This document shows, in pieces, positions 52,980 through 61,197 of a stretch of 64,000 nt of DNA (within the stretch, counting starts at the first letter, position 1; each line of letters opens with the position of its first letter). Under the pieces are notes generated by a model that did no database searches, had not been told where the DNA came from, and saw only the letters and a program-made list of their open reading frames with translations. The translations under genes were made by a program, and so were the position numbers. This DNA comes from JAGHKQ01 sp041920565 (GTDB taxonomy: Bacteria > Bacillota > Bacilli > Bacillales > Bacillaceae_G): positions 1 through 64,000 of the forward strand of contig JBHGXS010000001.1 of the NCBI GenBank assembly GCA_041920565.1, read 5' to 3'.

Positions 52980-54314
52980 ATGAGGCTTGTTTTCGATAAT
53001 CCTCTTTCACATCGTATTGTTTGTTCCATTTTTCTGCGATGAACCCCAAAAGAGCACCTGCAACAGCAGGAATGAACCATCCAAACCCAAAGGAAGAGAA
53101 GGGAAGCATATTCATCAAGTTTTGTAATTGGCCGGATTCAAAACCAAACATTTTCAATCCGTCATATAAAGAACAAAGTCCGGTTAGCAACATGGCGCCT
53201 GTATACACTTTTTTAGAGCCTTTAAAGAAACGGTGGAAAAATGAAAGTGTCACTAGTACGATTGTCAGCGGATAGGACATAACAAGAAATGGTACAGATA
53301 CAGCAATAATTTGATTCAATCCTAAGTTGGCAAGTAAAAAGCTGACAATCGTTACTGCAGTAACGCTCCATTTATAACTGACTTTCGGCATCATTTGGTT
53401 GAAAAATTGACCGCAAGCCGTAGTGAGTCCGACGCCGTAGTAAAACAAGCAAGGGTAAAAATAACTCCCAGCAGCACTTTTCCGTTGTTTCCCAAAAGAG
53501 CATTAGAAGCATTTGCCAAGATGGTTGTTCCATTTTCAAATGGACCTTGTTGAGCCATATGAGCACCTGTCCAGCCGATGGAAATGTATACGAGTGCCAG
53601 CGCGGCACCTGCGACTACACCGGCCTTCATTGTATAAGCCGTTAATTGTTTTCTATCTTGAATTCCTTTTTGCTGCAATGAAGTTAAGATGACAATACCG
53701 AATGCAAGAGCTGCTAAGGCATCCATTGTGGAATATCCATCAATAAATCCTTTGAAAAAAGCTGCTGATTCATATTTTTCTGTCGGCGCCTGCAACGGCG
53801 TATCCAGCTGAACAAAAGCTGTGAAGCATAATACGATGATTGAAAGCAGCAACGCCGGTGTAATCCATTTCCCCATATAATTTACAATGTTAGAAGGGTT
53901 TAAGCTTACTAAGTAAACAAGCAGGAAAAATATAGAACTGAACAGAAGCAAAAGCAATGAACTATGTAAAGAAACGCCTCCCGCAAAAGGTTTCAATCCC
54001 ATTTCAAATGCCACATTTGCATTACGCGGGATTCCGAAGAAGGGTCCGATAGATAAATAAACTACTACTGTAAAGAGAAAGCCGAACATGGGATGAACCC
54101 GGCTTCCTAATGCTTGGGCGCCTCCTTTTACAAGTGAGATAGCTGCTAATACCAATAATGGCAAGCCTACACCTGTAACAATAAATCCGCTGATTGCCAC
54201 CCAAAACGAAGTTCCGCTCTCCATTCCTAAAAATGGAGGGAAGATTAAGTTTCCGGCTCAAAAAAACATAGAAAACAGCATAAGTCCGATGAGTAAAGTG
54301 TCTCTCTTTTTCAT
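52978..54314 (-). pseudogene. brnQ: branched-chain amino acid carrier BrnQ, two inactivating lesions
   Basis: The minus strand encodes MKKRDTLLIGLMLFSMFF, then TGA (54261-54259) where the family has Gly in FFGAGN, then AGNLIFPPFLGMESGTSFW onward. A second lesion near 53425 (one base missing in ACTACGGCGTCGGACTC) shifts the frame in the conserved TTAVGLTTACGQFF region. Read around both, the protein is a normal LIVCS-family Ile/Leu/Val:cation symporter of about 445 residues. GGAG lies 8 nt before the chosen ATG. The T-box and promoter upstream are intact. Confidence 0.88.
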
Positions 54315-54343
54315 TTTCATTTCTCCTCTCTGTTTTTAACCAA

Positions 54344-54620
54344 ATAAAAAAGCTCATCCCTGAATTAGGGACGAGCTTGCTCGCGATACCACCCTACTTC
54401 CGCAGTAAATAACGGCTGCGGCTCTCGATCGACGTACTATCATACGCGTTCCATTGTAACGGCGGACCACCCGGCAAAAGCTTACTGTTTTCGTTCAGCT
54501 TTGCATCTCGGAGATGATTTTCGGACAAGGCCTGAACATCGACTCTCAGCATGCGTCGATTCTCTGTAGAACAGGATCTCTTCTCTTACTCTTCTCGTCA
54601 TCGATTTTTGGTTAATTTAT
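54344..54620 (-). promoter_or_regulatory. T-box leader of brnQ
   Basis: The minus strand carries the T-box AGGGTGGTATCGCGAGC (54395-54379), followed by the terminator stem GAGCTCGTCCC-like/GGGATGAGC with a T6 run (54377-54344). Upstream is a Stem-I-like region with the AGAGA and ATGCTGAGA elements. A specifier of AUC (Ile) is suggested by AAAATCATCTCC near 54519-54512, but I could not fold it with certainty. Uncharged tRNA would normally turn the transporter on. Confidence 0.88.
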
Positions 54621-54627
54621 GAAATTA

Positions 54628-54656
54628 AGATTAGCAGGAGATATTTAGTATGTCAA
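54628..54656 (-). promoter_or_regulatory. sigma-A promoter of the T-box/brnQ unit
   Basis: On the minus strand TTGACA (54656-54651), a 17-nt spacer and TAATCT (54633-54628) lie directly before the T-box leader. The remaining 215 nt up to the SDR gene are AT-rich, with no recognised feature. Confidence 0.75.
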
Positions 54657-54871
54657 TCATTATTTAAAATATTAAAAAACATTTAAAATAATAAAACGTT
54701 TTCAAGCTGCATCAGCATACTCCTCTTTATAGCAGAGAGAAGCATTTCTCATACAAAAGTAGCAGTTTTTTCTCATGCTATTTGCGCAAACGCTCTCATT
54801 CTATCTTCCGATGTCACCCAATCCTTTTCTTTCTAAAATAATAGTAAGAACAATAAAGAAAGCGAGAGATT

Positions 54872-55606
54872 ATGATGAATGAAAAACCGGTTGTAATGAT
54901 TACGGGTGCATCAAAAGGATTGGGTCGAGCGCTGACGTTAAGATTTGCTGAGAAAGGGGTACAGCTTGCGATTTGTGCAAGAGGAGAAGAGTTGCTGCGT
55001 CAGGTGGAACGAGAAGCAAAACAATTTGGTGCAGAAGTTATCGCAATTGCTGCCGACACTTCTAACGCGAAAGATGTGAATCGTTTTGTATCTATTGTGG
55101 AACAAACATTCGGACAGGTTGATGTGTTAATTAATAACGCATCAATATTTGGACCGGGACCAACATTGTTGGCAGATTATCCAGATCATGACTTTGCTGA
55201 GGTGCTTCGGGTGAATGTATTAAATCCATTCCTTGTCACGAAGCGTGTATTACCGGGAATGTTGACGAGAAATAAAGGACGAATTATAAACGTAACCTCA
55301 GAAGCGGGCAGAACGGGATTTGCGGAGTGGGGTGCCTATGGTATCTCAAAGTTCGCAGTAGAAGGTTTAACACAAACGTGGGCTGACGAACTGCAAGATA
55401 CAGGTGTTAGTGTAAGTATGATCGACCCGGGCGAGATGAATACGGAGATGCATGCCATTGCAGTTCCTGGCTGTGATTATGATTTGTCTGATCCTAATGA
55501 TGTTGCAGATGTGCTTGTCTATCTTGCTTTAAATGAATCAGTTGACACGAACGGAAAGAGATTTGAGGCACAATCATTGTTAAAAGAAAAGAGAGATCTC
55601 GTATGA
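54872..55606 (+). CDS. short-chain dehydrogenase/reductase (first gene of QueA-like operon)
   Basis: The 244-residue classical SDR has TGASKGLGRAL near 11-21, INNASIFGPGP near 86, catalytic Ser in NVTSEAGR near 140 and Tyr-Lys in YGISK near 155. It starts at one of two ATG codons 5 nt after GAGAGATT. Its stop overlaps the start of the QueA-like gene (ATGA), so the two are tightly coupled. The substrate is unknown. Confidence 0.88.
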   Translation: MMNEKPVVMITGASKGLGRALTLRFAEKGVQLAICARGEELLRQVEREAKQFGAEVIAIAADTSNAKDVNRFVSIVEQTFGQVDVLINNASIFGPGPTLLADYPDHDFAEVLRVNVLNPFLVTKRVLPGMLTRNKGRIINVTSEAGRTGFAEWGAYGISKFAVEGLTQTWADELQDTGVSVSMIDPGEMNTEMHAIAVPGCDYDLSDPNDVADVLVYLALNESVDTNGKRFEAQSLLKEKRDLV

Positions 55607-56640
55607 TGTTAGCAGCTCGTTCTTTTCAAGTACCCGAGTATTTAAATGCAAGCATTCCTGCTGAATATAGAGGAATCCGACGCGATCATGTCCGGTTGAT
55701 GACACTGGATACGATTACGGGACAAAGTTTCCATAATTATTTTTATCAACTTGATTCTTATTTGCGTGAAGGAGACTTGCTTGTATTAAATAACAGCCGA
55801 ACCATTCCTGCAGTGTTAAAAGGAAGAAGCGGAAAGAAATCGATTGAAATTCGGTTATCCCGCCGGTTATCTGACAAGGAATGGGAAGCACTTATAGTAG
55901 GAGGCGTATTTGCAGTTGGGGAACAAATAGATTTACTTGGGGATTTAACTGCTGTTGTTACAGGGAAAGGAAATGAAGCACCGTTAATCACTCTCTCTTT
56001 TTCAAAGAGCGGTTTAGATTTATGGGATATTATATATCGGTATGGAGAGCCTCTGTATTATGAATATATTGAAACCCAATGGCCATTAGAGATGTATCAA
56101 ACAGTTTATGCATCGGTTCCGGGTTCCGTGGAAATGCCTTCTGCGGGGAGAGCTTTTTCCTGGAAGCTGCTGAATCAATTGAAGCAAAAAGGAGTGGGTA
56201 TTGCTTTTATTCAACTGCATGCGGGGTTAAGTTATTACGGAAATGATCGTTGGCCTAATCCGAGCAAGCATTTTGAAGCATTTTGTGTTCCGGAAGAAAC
56301 TGCGGAATTGGTCAACAAAACGAAAAGAAATGGGGGGCGTGTAATTGCAGTAGGAACAACGGTAGTTCGGGCGCTTGAAACAGCCGTTAATCACAACGGG
56401 ATTGTAGAAACACAGGAAGGGATAACACATCTGTATATTCAAAAAGAGTATCCCCTAAAAGCGGTTGATGGCCTCATAACAGGTTTTCATGAACCAGAAG
56501 CCAGTCATTTAGATTTACTGACAGCATTTATAGATGAAGGGCTTTTGATGAAAGCTTACAGAGAAGCGCTTACATCTGGATGTCTTTGGCATGAGTTCGG
56601 TGATATGAATCTTATTTTGCCGGTGAAGATGAAATCATGA
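55603..56640 (+). CDS. QueA-like SAM:tRNA ribosyltransferase-isomerase paralogue
   Basis: QueA proper transfers and isomerises the ribosyl part of SAM onto preQ1-tRNA. This 345-residue protein keeps the fold: EGDLLVLNNSRTIPAVLKG (QueA has NDTRV), MYQTVYASVPGSVEMPSAGRAFS (QueA has an A-P-TAG-LHF pattern), FIQLHAGL and GGRVIAVGTTVVRALETA. Several signature residues are changed, and it is not next to tgt. It is embedded by four-base overlaps between an SDR and a VOC protein, so it may act on another molecule. Confidence 0.85.
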   Translation: MMLAARSFQVPEYLNASIPAEYRGIRRDHVRLMTLDTITGQSFHNYFYQLDSYLREGDLLVLNNSRTIPAVLKGRSGKKSIEIRLSRRLSDKEWEALIVGGVFAVGEQIDLLGDLTAVVTGKGNEAPLITLSFSKSGLDLWDIIYRYGEPLYYEYIETQWPLEMYQTVYASVPGSVEMPSAGRAFSWKLLNQLKQKGVGIAFIQLHAGLSYYGNDRWPNPSKHFEAFCVPEETAELVNKTKRNGGRVIAVGTTVVRALETAVNHNGIVETQEGITHLYIQKEYPLKAVDGLITGFHEPEASHLDLLTAFIDEGLLMKAYREALTSGCLWHEFGDMNLILPVKMKS

Positions 56641-57002
56641 AATGGCATCATGCTGGTATCCAGGTTCAAAACCTAGATGAATCCATACAGTTTTACGAAA
56701 CGGTATTTGGATTTCAAGTCGAGCAATATCTTATGCTGCCGGGTGAGAAAATAGTTTTTCTAAAAAAAGGAGATATAAGAATCGAATTAATTGAATCAGA
56801 GGAATTTCTTGTTTCATTTAGCTCCATTCATATATCATGGCAAGTTGAAGATATAGAATATTGGATGGGGACATTGCGAGATAAAGGACTTCATCCGGCA
56901 GAAGGTCCTTATAAGTTAAAGAACGGTTGGGTTACCATTTTTTACAAAGGACTTAATAACGAGGTAATCGAGTTACTTCAAGTTAATGATTCATCAGCTT
57001 AG
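56637..57002 (+). CDS. VOC (glyoxalase/dioxygenase fold) protein
   Basis: The 121-residue protein is a single VOC domain: WHHAGIQVQNLDESIQFYETVFGF at the start, then EKIVFLKKGDIRIELIES and the C-terminal VIELLQVN. Metal ligands of the family (an early His and late Glu residues) are present. It overlaps the QueA-like gene by four bases and is the last gene of the three-gene operon. Function is unknown. Confidence 0.85.
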   Translation: MKWHHAGIQVQNLDESIQFYETVFGFQVEQYLMLPGEKIVFLKKGDIRIELIESEEFLVSFSSIHISWQVEDIEYWMGTLRDKGLHPAEGPYKLKNGWVTIFYKGLNNEVIELLQVNDSSA

Positions 57003-57017
57003 TGTGTTATTTATTTT

Positions 57018-57054
57018 TAAGGCAGTTTTTCCTTGAGGGAGGACTGCTTTTATA
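57018..57054 (+). terminator. terminator of the SDR-QueA-VOC operon
   Basis: AAGGCAGT and ACTGCTTTT pair, with further TTCC/GGGA pairing around TTGA, followed by TTTTATA. Confidence 0.65.
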
Positions 57055-57178
57055 GTGCGCAAAAAAAATATTGGAGTATAATATTTTGATCTGAAAATTT
57101 TAAAAATAACATAATTTTGCACTTTACGTATGAAGTATCTTATATTAGAATACAGTTCATATACTAGTTCGACACTAG

Positions 57179-57208
57179 TTGACATTGCGAGTTAAATTTT
57201 CGTAATAT
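57179..57208 (+). promoter_or_regulatory. promoter with CodY-like box before the permease
   Basis: TTGACA (57179-57184), 18 nt and TAATAT (57203-57208). AATTTTCGTAATATT (57195-57209) overlaps the -10 and matches 12 of 15 positions of the CodY box AATTTTCWGAAAATT. CodY repression in rich medium is plausible for a BcaP-like gene. Confidence 0.5.
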
Positions 57209-57250
57209 TCTAAACAATTAGCCTGTTAGGGTAAGAAAGAAGGGATTGCA

Positions 57251-58660
57251 ATGAATTTATTGCGTAAAAAGTCAGTTTCCGCACTCCTAAGCCAATCGGA
57301 TAAAAAGGGCGGATCACTGAAGAAAGACCTCGGTCCATTTGATTTAACAATGTTGGGAATCGGAGCTATTATAGGGACGGGAATTTTCGTCCTAACCGGA
57401 GTTGCAGCGGCTGAACACGCAGGACCAGCACTTATTTTATCTTTTATCTTATCAGGATTGGCGTGTGTTTTTGCAGCTTTATGTTATTCGGAGTTTGCTT
57501 CTACTGTACCGGTATCCGGAAGTGCATATACGTATAGCTATGCTACGTTTGGAGAGTTAATTGCGTGGATTTTGGGATGGGATCTTATTCTGGAATATGG
57601 CGTAGCATCATCCGCTGTCGCAGCAGGATGGTCCGGTTATTTTCAAGGACTGTTAGGCGGTTTTGGCATTGAGCTTCCAAAAGCTTTTACGAGTGCTTAT
57701 AATCCTGAACAAGGGACGTATATCGATATTCCTGCAATCTTTATTGTATTGACTATGACATTGTTATTAACTCGCGGAGTAAAGAAGTCCGCACGCTTTA
57801 ATGCAATTATGGTGTTTATTAAGCTATTTGTTGTTTTTCTGTTTATCGGTGTAGGTGCTTTTTATGTAAAACCTGAAAACTGGACTCCATTTATGCCTTT
57901 TGGATTTTCCGGTGTAGCTACGGGTGCGGCAACTGTATTTTTCGCTTACATTGGCTTTGATGCGGTGTCTACTGCGGCGGAGGAAGTAAGAAATCCGCAG
58001 CGCAGCATGCCGATTGGCATTATTGCTTCACTAGCAGTATGTACGGTTTTATACATTGTTGTTTCCCTAGTCTTAACAGGAATTGTTCCTTATGACCAGC
58101 TGGGAGTAAAGAATCCGGTAGCGTTCGCATTGCAATATATTCAACAAGATTGGGTAGCCGGTTTTATTTCTTTAGGGGCAATCACAGGGATTACAACAGT
58201 ATTGCTTGTCATGATTTACGGCCAAACTCGCTTATTCTATGCAATCAGCCGTGATGGATTACTTCCAAAAGCATTTTCTCGTGTAAATGCAAAAACGCAA
58301 ACACCTGTATGGAACAGCTGGATTACAGCGGGAATGATTTCCGTCTTTGCCGGAATCGTTCCTTTAAATAAGCTTGCAGAATTGACTAACATTGGCACCT
58401 TGTTTGCTTTTATCGTGGTATCTGCCGGTGTCATTATCTTACGAAAAACGCAGCCTGATCTGCCTCGTGCCTTTAAGGTTCCGTTGGTACCCTGGATTCC
58501 GATATTAGCGATTCTTTTCTGCGGATATCTGGTTCTCCAGCTTCCTTCTTCAACATGGATCGGATTTGGAGTATGGCTAGTAATTGGCCTGGCGGTATAT
58601 TTTGGCTATGGATATAAAAACAGTACATTGGAAAAGGAAAAGGAAGAACAAGCAGCTTAA
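57251..58660 (+). CDS. BcaP/YhdG-like APC amino acid permease
   Basis: The 469-residue protein has about 12 helices, with MLGIGAIIGTGIFVLTGVAA near 34-53, GFDAVSTAAEEVRNPQRSMPIG near 233-254 and RLFYAISRDGLLPKAFSRVN near 325-344. It is closely similar to the permease at 31994 along its whole length. BcaP of Lactococcus and Bacillus imports branched-chain amino acids under CodY, and the CodY-like box here agrees. A cationic amino acid substrate remains possible. Confidence 0.87.
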   Translation: MNLLRKKSVSALLSQSDKKGGSLKKDLGPFDLTMLGIGAIIGTGIFVLTGVAAAEHAGPALILSFILSGLACVFAALCYSEFASTVPVSGSAYTYSYATFGELIAWILGWDLILEYGVASSAVAAGWSGYFQGLLGGFGIELPKAFTSAYNPEQGTYIDIPAIFIVLTMTLLLTRGVKKSARFNAIMVFIKLFVVFLFIGVGAFYVKPENWTPFMPFGFSGVATGAATVFFAYIGFDAVSTAAEEVRNPQRSMPIGIIASLAVCTVLYIVVSLVLTGIVPYDQLGVKNPVAFALQYIQQDWVAGFISLGAITGITTVLLVMIYGQTRLFYAISRDGLLPKAFSRVNAKTQTPVWNSWITAGMISVFAGIVPLNKLAELTNIGTLFAFIVVSAGVIILRKTQPDLPRAFKVPLVPWIPILAILFCGYLVLQLPSSTWIGFGVWLVIGLAVYFGYGYKNSTLEKEKEEQAA

Positions 58661-58665
58661 TATAA

Positions 58666-58696
58666 AGGCGTATCCCTCAGGGGTACGCCTTTTGCA
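58666..58696. terminator. bidirectional terminator
   Basis: AAGGCGTA-T-CCCT and AGGGG-TACGCCTTTT pair between convergent genes, with T runs on the plus side. Confidence 0.8.
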
Positions 58697-58706
58697 ATAG
58701 ATGGAA

Positions 58707-59354
58707 TTATGGTGTTACACCGCGATTAAGATTTGTATTTGTATCAATTGTTCTATTGCGTTTTAATGCTTTTTTAAAGGTAAAAGCAGAAATACAGAAA
58801 TATACAATAGAAACCACGTTTGCATAAAGCAATAGATTAGATGCAAAACTTGTATTCAAAACTCCTATAAGAGCAAGAAGAGAGGGAATGGTAAGGGTAA
58901 CCCACGACTGAACAAAAGCAACTTTTCCGATATACACATCAATCTGCTTCTTTAAGGACATGGATAAGAAGAAGAGGAGCCATAAAAAAGACCACATCAC
59001 CCATGTTAATGCATTTATGATATCGTGGAAGTGCACGATAGATACGACAGCATATACAATTGCTATGATGGATACCCAAAGGGAATACCAGCCCAATCCG
59101 TTTCCTTCCAATCCTTTTAGCAATGTGATGCCTACATATAGGTAGGTAAGCCCAAATAAAAAGATAGCAGCGTTATTATATAGGATCCAGTTGCTTTGAT
59201 CTGATGTAACAATTAAGTAAAACGGAGTAACTACCTGGAATGTACCGACAAATAAATTGAACACACCAACGCTTTTTTCATCTGCTTTCCCAAAAAGCAT
59301 AAGGCTATTTAAAAACAGCGTTGCGCCTGAAAGTAATAAACCAACATATGCCAT
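58707..59354 (-). CDS. AmiS/UreI-family channel
   Basis: The 215-residue protein has six hydrophobic segments and the family opening VGLLLSGATLFLNSLMLFG, then FYLIVTSDQSNWILYNNAAIFLFGLTYLYVG near 45-75. UreI is a proton-gated urea channel and AmiS an amide channel. No urease or amidase genes are in the window. The ATG at 59354 has no visible ribosome binding site. A good AAGGAGG lies about 60 nt upstream at 59409-59415, too far to serve it. Confidence 0.85.
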   Translation of the reverse strand: MAYVGLLLSGATLFLNSLMLFGKADEKSVGVFNLFVGTFQVVTPFYLIVTSDQSNWILYNNAAIFLFGLTYLYVGITLLKGLEGNGLGWYSLWVSIIAIVYAVVSIVHFHDIINALTWVMWSFLWLLFFLSMSLKKQIDVYIGKVAFVQSWVTLTIPSLLALIGVLNTSFASNLLLYANVVSIVYFCISAFTFKKALKRNRTIDTNTNLNRGVTP

Positions 59355-59440
59355 AAGGTTTCATACAAGGAACGCAATTAAAAAACTTGGATTCCCTGTA
59401 TATGCGTCCTCCTTACATCATAGATTTTTTAAAAGCAGAT

Positions 59441-59484
59441 AAGTACTCTCACTTCTGTGTTTCTATGCAGAAGTGAGAGTACTT
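59441..59484 (-). terminator. nupC terminator
   Basis: AAGTACTCTCACTTCTG and CAGAAGTGAGAGTACTT form a perfect 17-bp stem with a 10-nt loop, 13 nt after the nupC stop on the minus strand. Confidence 0.8.
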
Positions 59485-59497
59485 ATTGAATAAGATT

Positions 59498-60676
59498 TTA
59501 TAAAATGAAGCTTACAATAATTGCGGATAATACACTTACTAAGGTAGCGCCGTATAATAGCTTTAAGCCAAAACGCGCTACTGTATTTCCTTGCTTTTCA
59601 CTTAGACCTTTTACAGCACCCGCAATGATTCCGATAGATGAAAAGTTCGCAAAGGATACTAAGAATACTGAGATAATGCCCAATGTACGCTGACTCATAT
59701 CAGATGCCACTTTCCCTAAGTCCATCATGGCAACGAATTCATTTGTTACCAGCTTTGTAGCCATAATGCCTCCGGCTGGAACGATTTCAGCTAATGGCAC
59801 GCCCATGATAAATGCGATAGGTGCAAAAATATAACCTAAAATTTCTTGGAATGTAATGCCAAATACTAAGTCAAATACATTGTTTACTGCTGCCATTAAA
59901 GAAACAAATCCAATCAGCATTGCGCCAACAATAATGGCAACTTTAAATCCATCAAGGATATATTCCCCTAACATCTCAAAGAAGGTTTGCTTTTCTTCTT
60001 GAATTTCCAAAATATCTTCTTGATCTTCTACTGTATAAGGATTAATGATAGAAGAGATAATAAATCCGCCAAATAAATTTAAGACAATGGCAGTTACTAC
60101 GTATTTAGGCTCTATCATTGTCATGTAAGCTCCGACTATGGACATAGAAACTGTTGACATAGCTGAAGCACATAACGTGTAAAGACGGTGAGCCGGTAAT
60201 TTGCCAAGCTGTTTTTTTACGGTAATGAAAACCTCGGATTGTCCAACCATCGCAGAAGCAACGGCATTATAGGACTCTAATTTACCCATGCCGTTAATTT
60301 TGCTTAACAATAAGCCAATTCCTTTCATAATGAACGGAAGGATTTTAAAATGTTGCAAAATACCAATCAACACGGATATAAAAACGATAGGAAGTAACAC
60401 ATTCAGGAAGAAAGGAAATTGTCCTTTGTTAGTTATTCCTCCGAATACAAACATTACGCCTTCGTTTGCATACTCTAGCAATTTATTAAAAACATCTGCT
60501 ATCGCTTTAATTAATACTAAGCCAAAGCGTGTATTTAATAATAGATAAGATAGAACAAGCTGAATAAGAATCATGATGCCGATTGGCTTGTAGTTGATTT
60601 TCTTTCTGTCGCTGCTTACGAGCAACGCTAATCCAAGAACAGCTAATAATCCTATAATTGAAATCAAGTATTTCAT
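59498..60676 (-). CDS. nupC: concentrative nucleoside transporter
   Basis: The 392-residue CNT-family membrane protein has the conserved ESYNAVASAMVGQSEVFITVKKQL near 134-157, LYTLCASAMSTVSMSIVGAYMTMI near 165-188, and the C-terminal ATKLVTNEFVAMMDLG and FVSFANFSSIGIIAGAVKGL motifs. It imports nucleosides with Na+ or H+. ATG at 60676 has GGAGG 5 nt before it and is preferred to ATG 60688, which overlaps the ribosome binding site. Confidence 0.92.
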   Translation of the reverse strand: MKYLISIIGLLAVLGLALLVSSDRKKINYKPIGIMILIQLVLSYLLLNTRFGLVLIKAIADVFNKLLEYANEGVMFVFGGITNKGQFPFFLNVLLPIVFISVLIGILQHFKILPFIMKGIGLLLSKINGMGKLESYNAVASAMVGQSEVFITVKKQLGKLPAHRLYTLCASAMSTVSMSIVGAYMTMIEPKYVVTAIVLNLFGGFIISSIINPYTVEDQEDILEIQEEKQTFFEMLGEYILDGFKVAIIVGAMLIGFVSLMAAVNNVFDLVFGITFQEILGYIFAPIAFIMGVPLAEIVPAGGIMATKLVTNEFVAMMDLGKVASDMSQRTLGIISVFLVSFANFSSIGIIAGAVKGLSEKQGNTVARFGLKLLYGATLVSVLSAIIVSFIL

Positions 60677-60733
60677 GGCAGCCTCCATATAAAATCAATC
60701 TAGTTGTGAGACGTATGACATCTGACGAAATTG

Positions 60734-60762
60734 AATATATAACAGTCTATCCCATAAGTCAA
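60734..60762 (-). promoter_or_regulatory. sigma-A promoter of nupC
   Basis: On the minus strand TTGACT (60762-60757), a 17-nt spacer and TATATT (60739-60734), 58 nt before the nupC start. Confidence 0.7.
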
Positions 60763-60770
60763 TAAAAAAA

Positions 60771-60784
60771 TGATAACGATTTCA
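60771..60784 (-). promoter_or_regulatory. cre (CcpA) site before nupC
   Basis: TGATAACGATTTCA matches 13 of 14 positions of TGWAANCGNTNWCA, 8 nt upstream of the -35. Carbon-catabolite control of nucleoside uptake is known in Bacillus. This position could allow repression or activation. Confidence 0.55.
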
Positions 60785-61197
60785 AAAAAGTAAGTTGGTA
60801 TTTATAACCATTTTCGAAAGTGCTTCATTAATATCAATGTATTTTTTAGTTAACACCAATGAAAATTCGATAAAGAATTTTTTACTGGACATAATAAAAA
60901 TAATTATGAAAATAGTACCAATAAATAGTACCTGATAATAAATGAACATTGACATGAGATGATGTAAATTGTTACGATTGAGCATGTGATGTGAGTAAAC
61001 GGATGTGTAATTTTTGCAATAAGAAATCCAGTAAGCCTATCTCATTATTTTCTTGAAGTGAATAAAAGTTATCGTTAAAACTGCTTAATATTTTGAGAAT
61101 GCTTGAAAAGTCAGTCCGTAAATGATTTATTGTTGAGTAAATAATCGTTCTTGCCAATCATGCCTAAGTAATCTTAACAACGAAAGAGGGCCGATCT
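60785..61197. other. intergenic region, no supported gene
   Basis: Two overlapping minus-strand ORFs of 67 and 61 codons are open here, but neither has a ribosome binding site or a recognisable family. They may be remains of one frameshifted gene. Otherwise nothing is seen except the ribosome binding site (GAAAGAGGG) of the desaturase at the right end. Confidence 0.4.

Noticed and set aside
54872..56640. Queuosine biosynthesis cluster
   Set aside because: No tgt, queC, queD, queE or queF is nearby and the QueA-like motifs are altered, so the name queA was not given.
60782..61157. Two minus-strand ORFs of 67 and 61 codons
   Set aside because: No ribosome binding site, no recognisable family and a low-complexity, AT-driven composition. 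They could be a decayed gene, but evidence is too thin to annotate.
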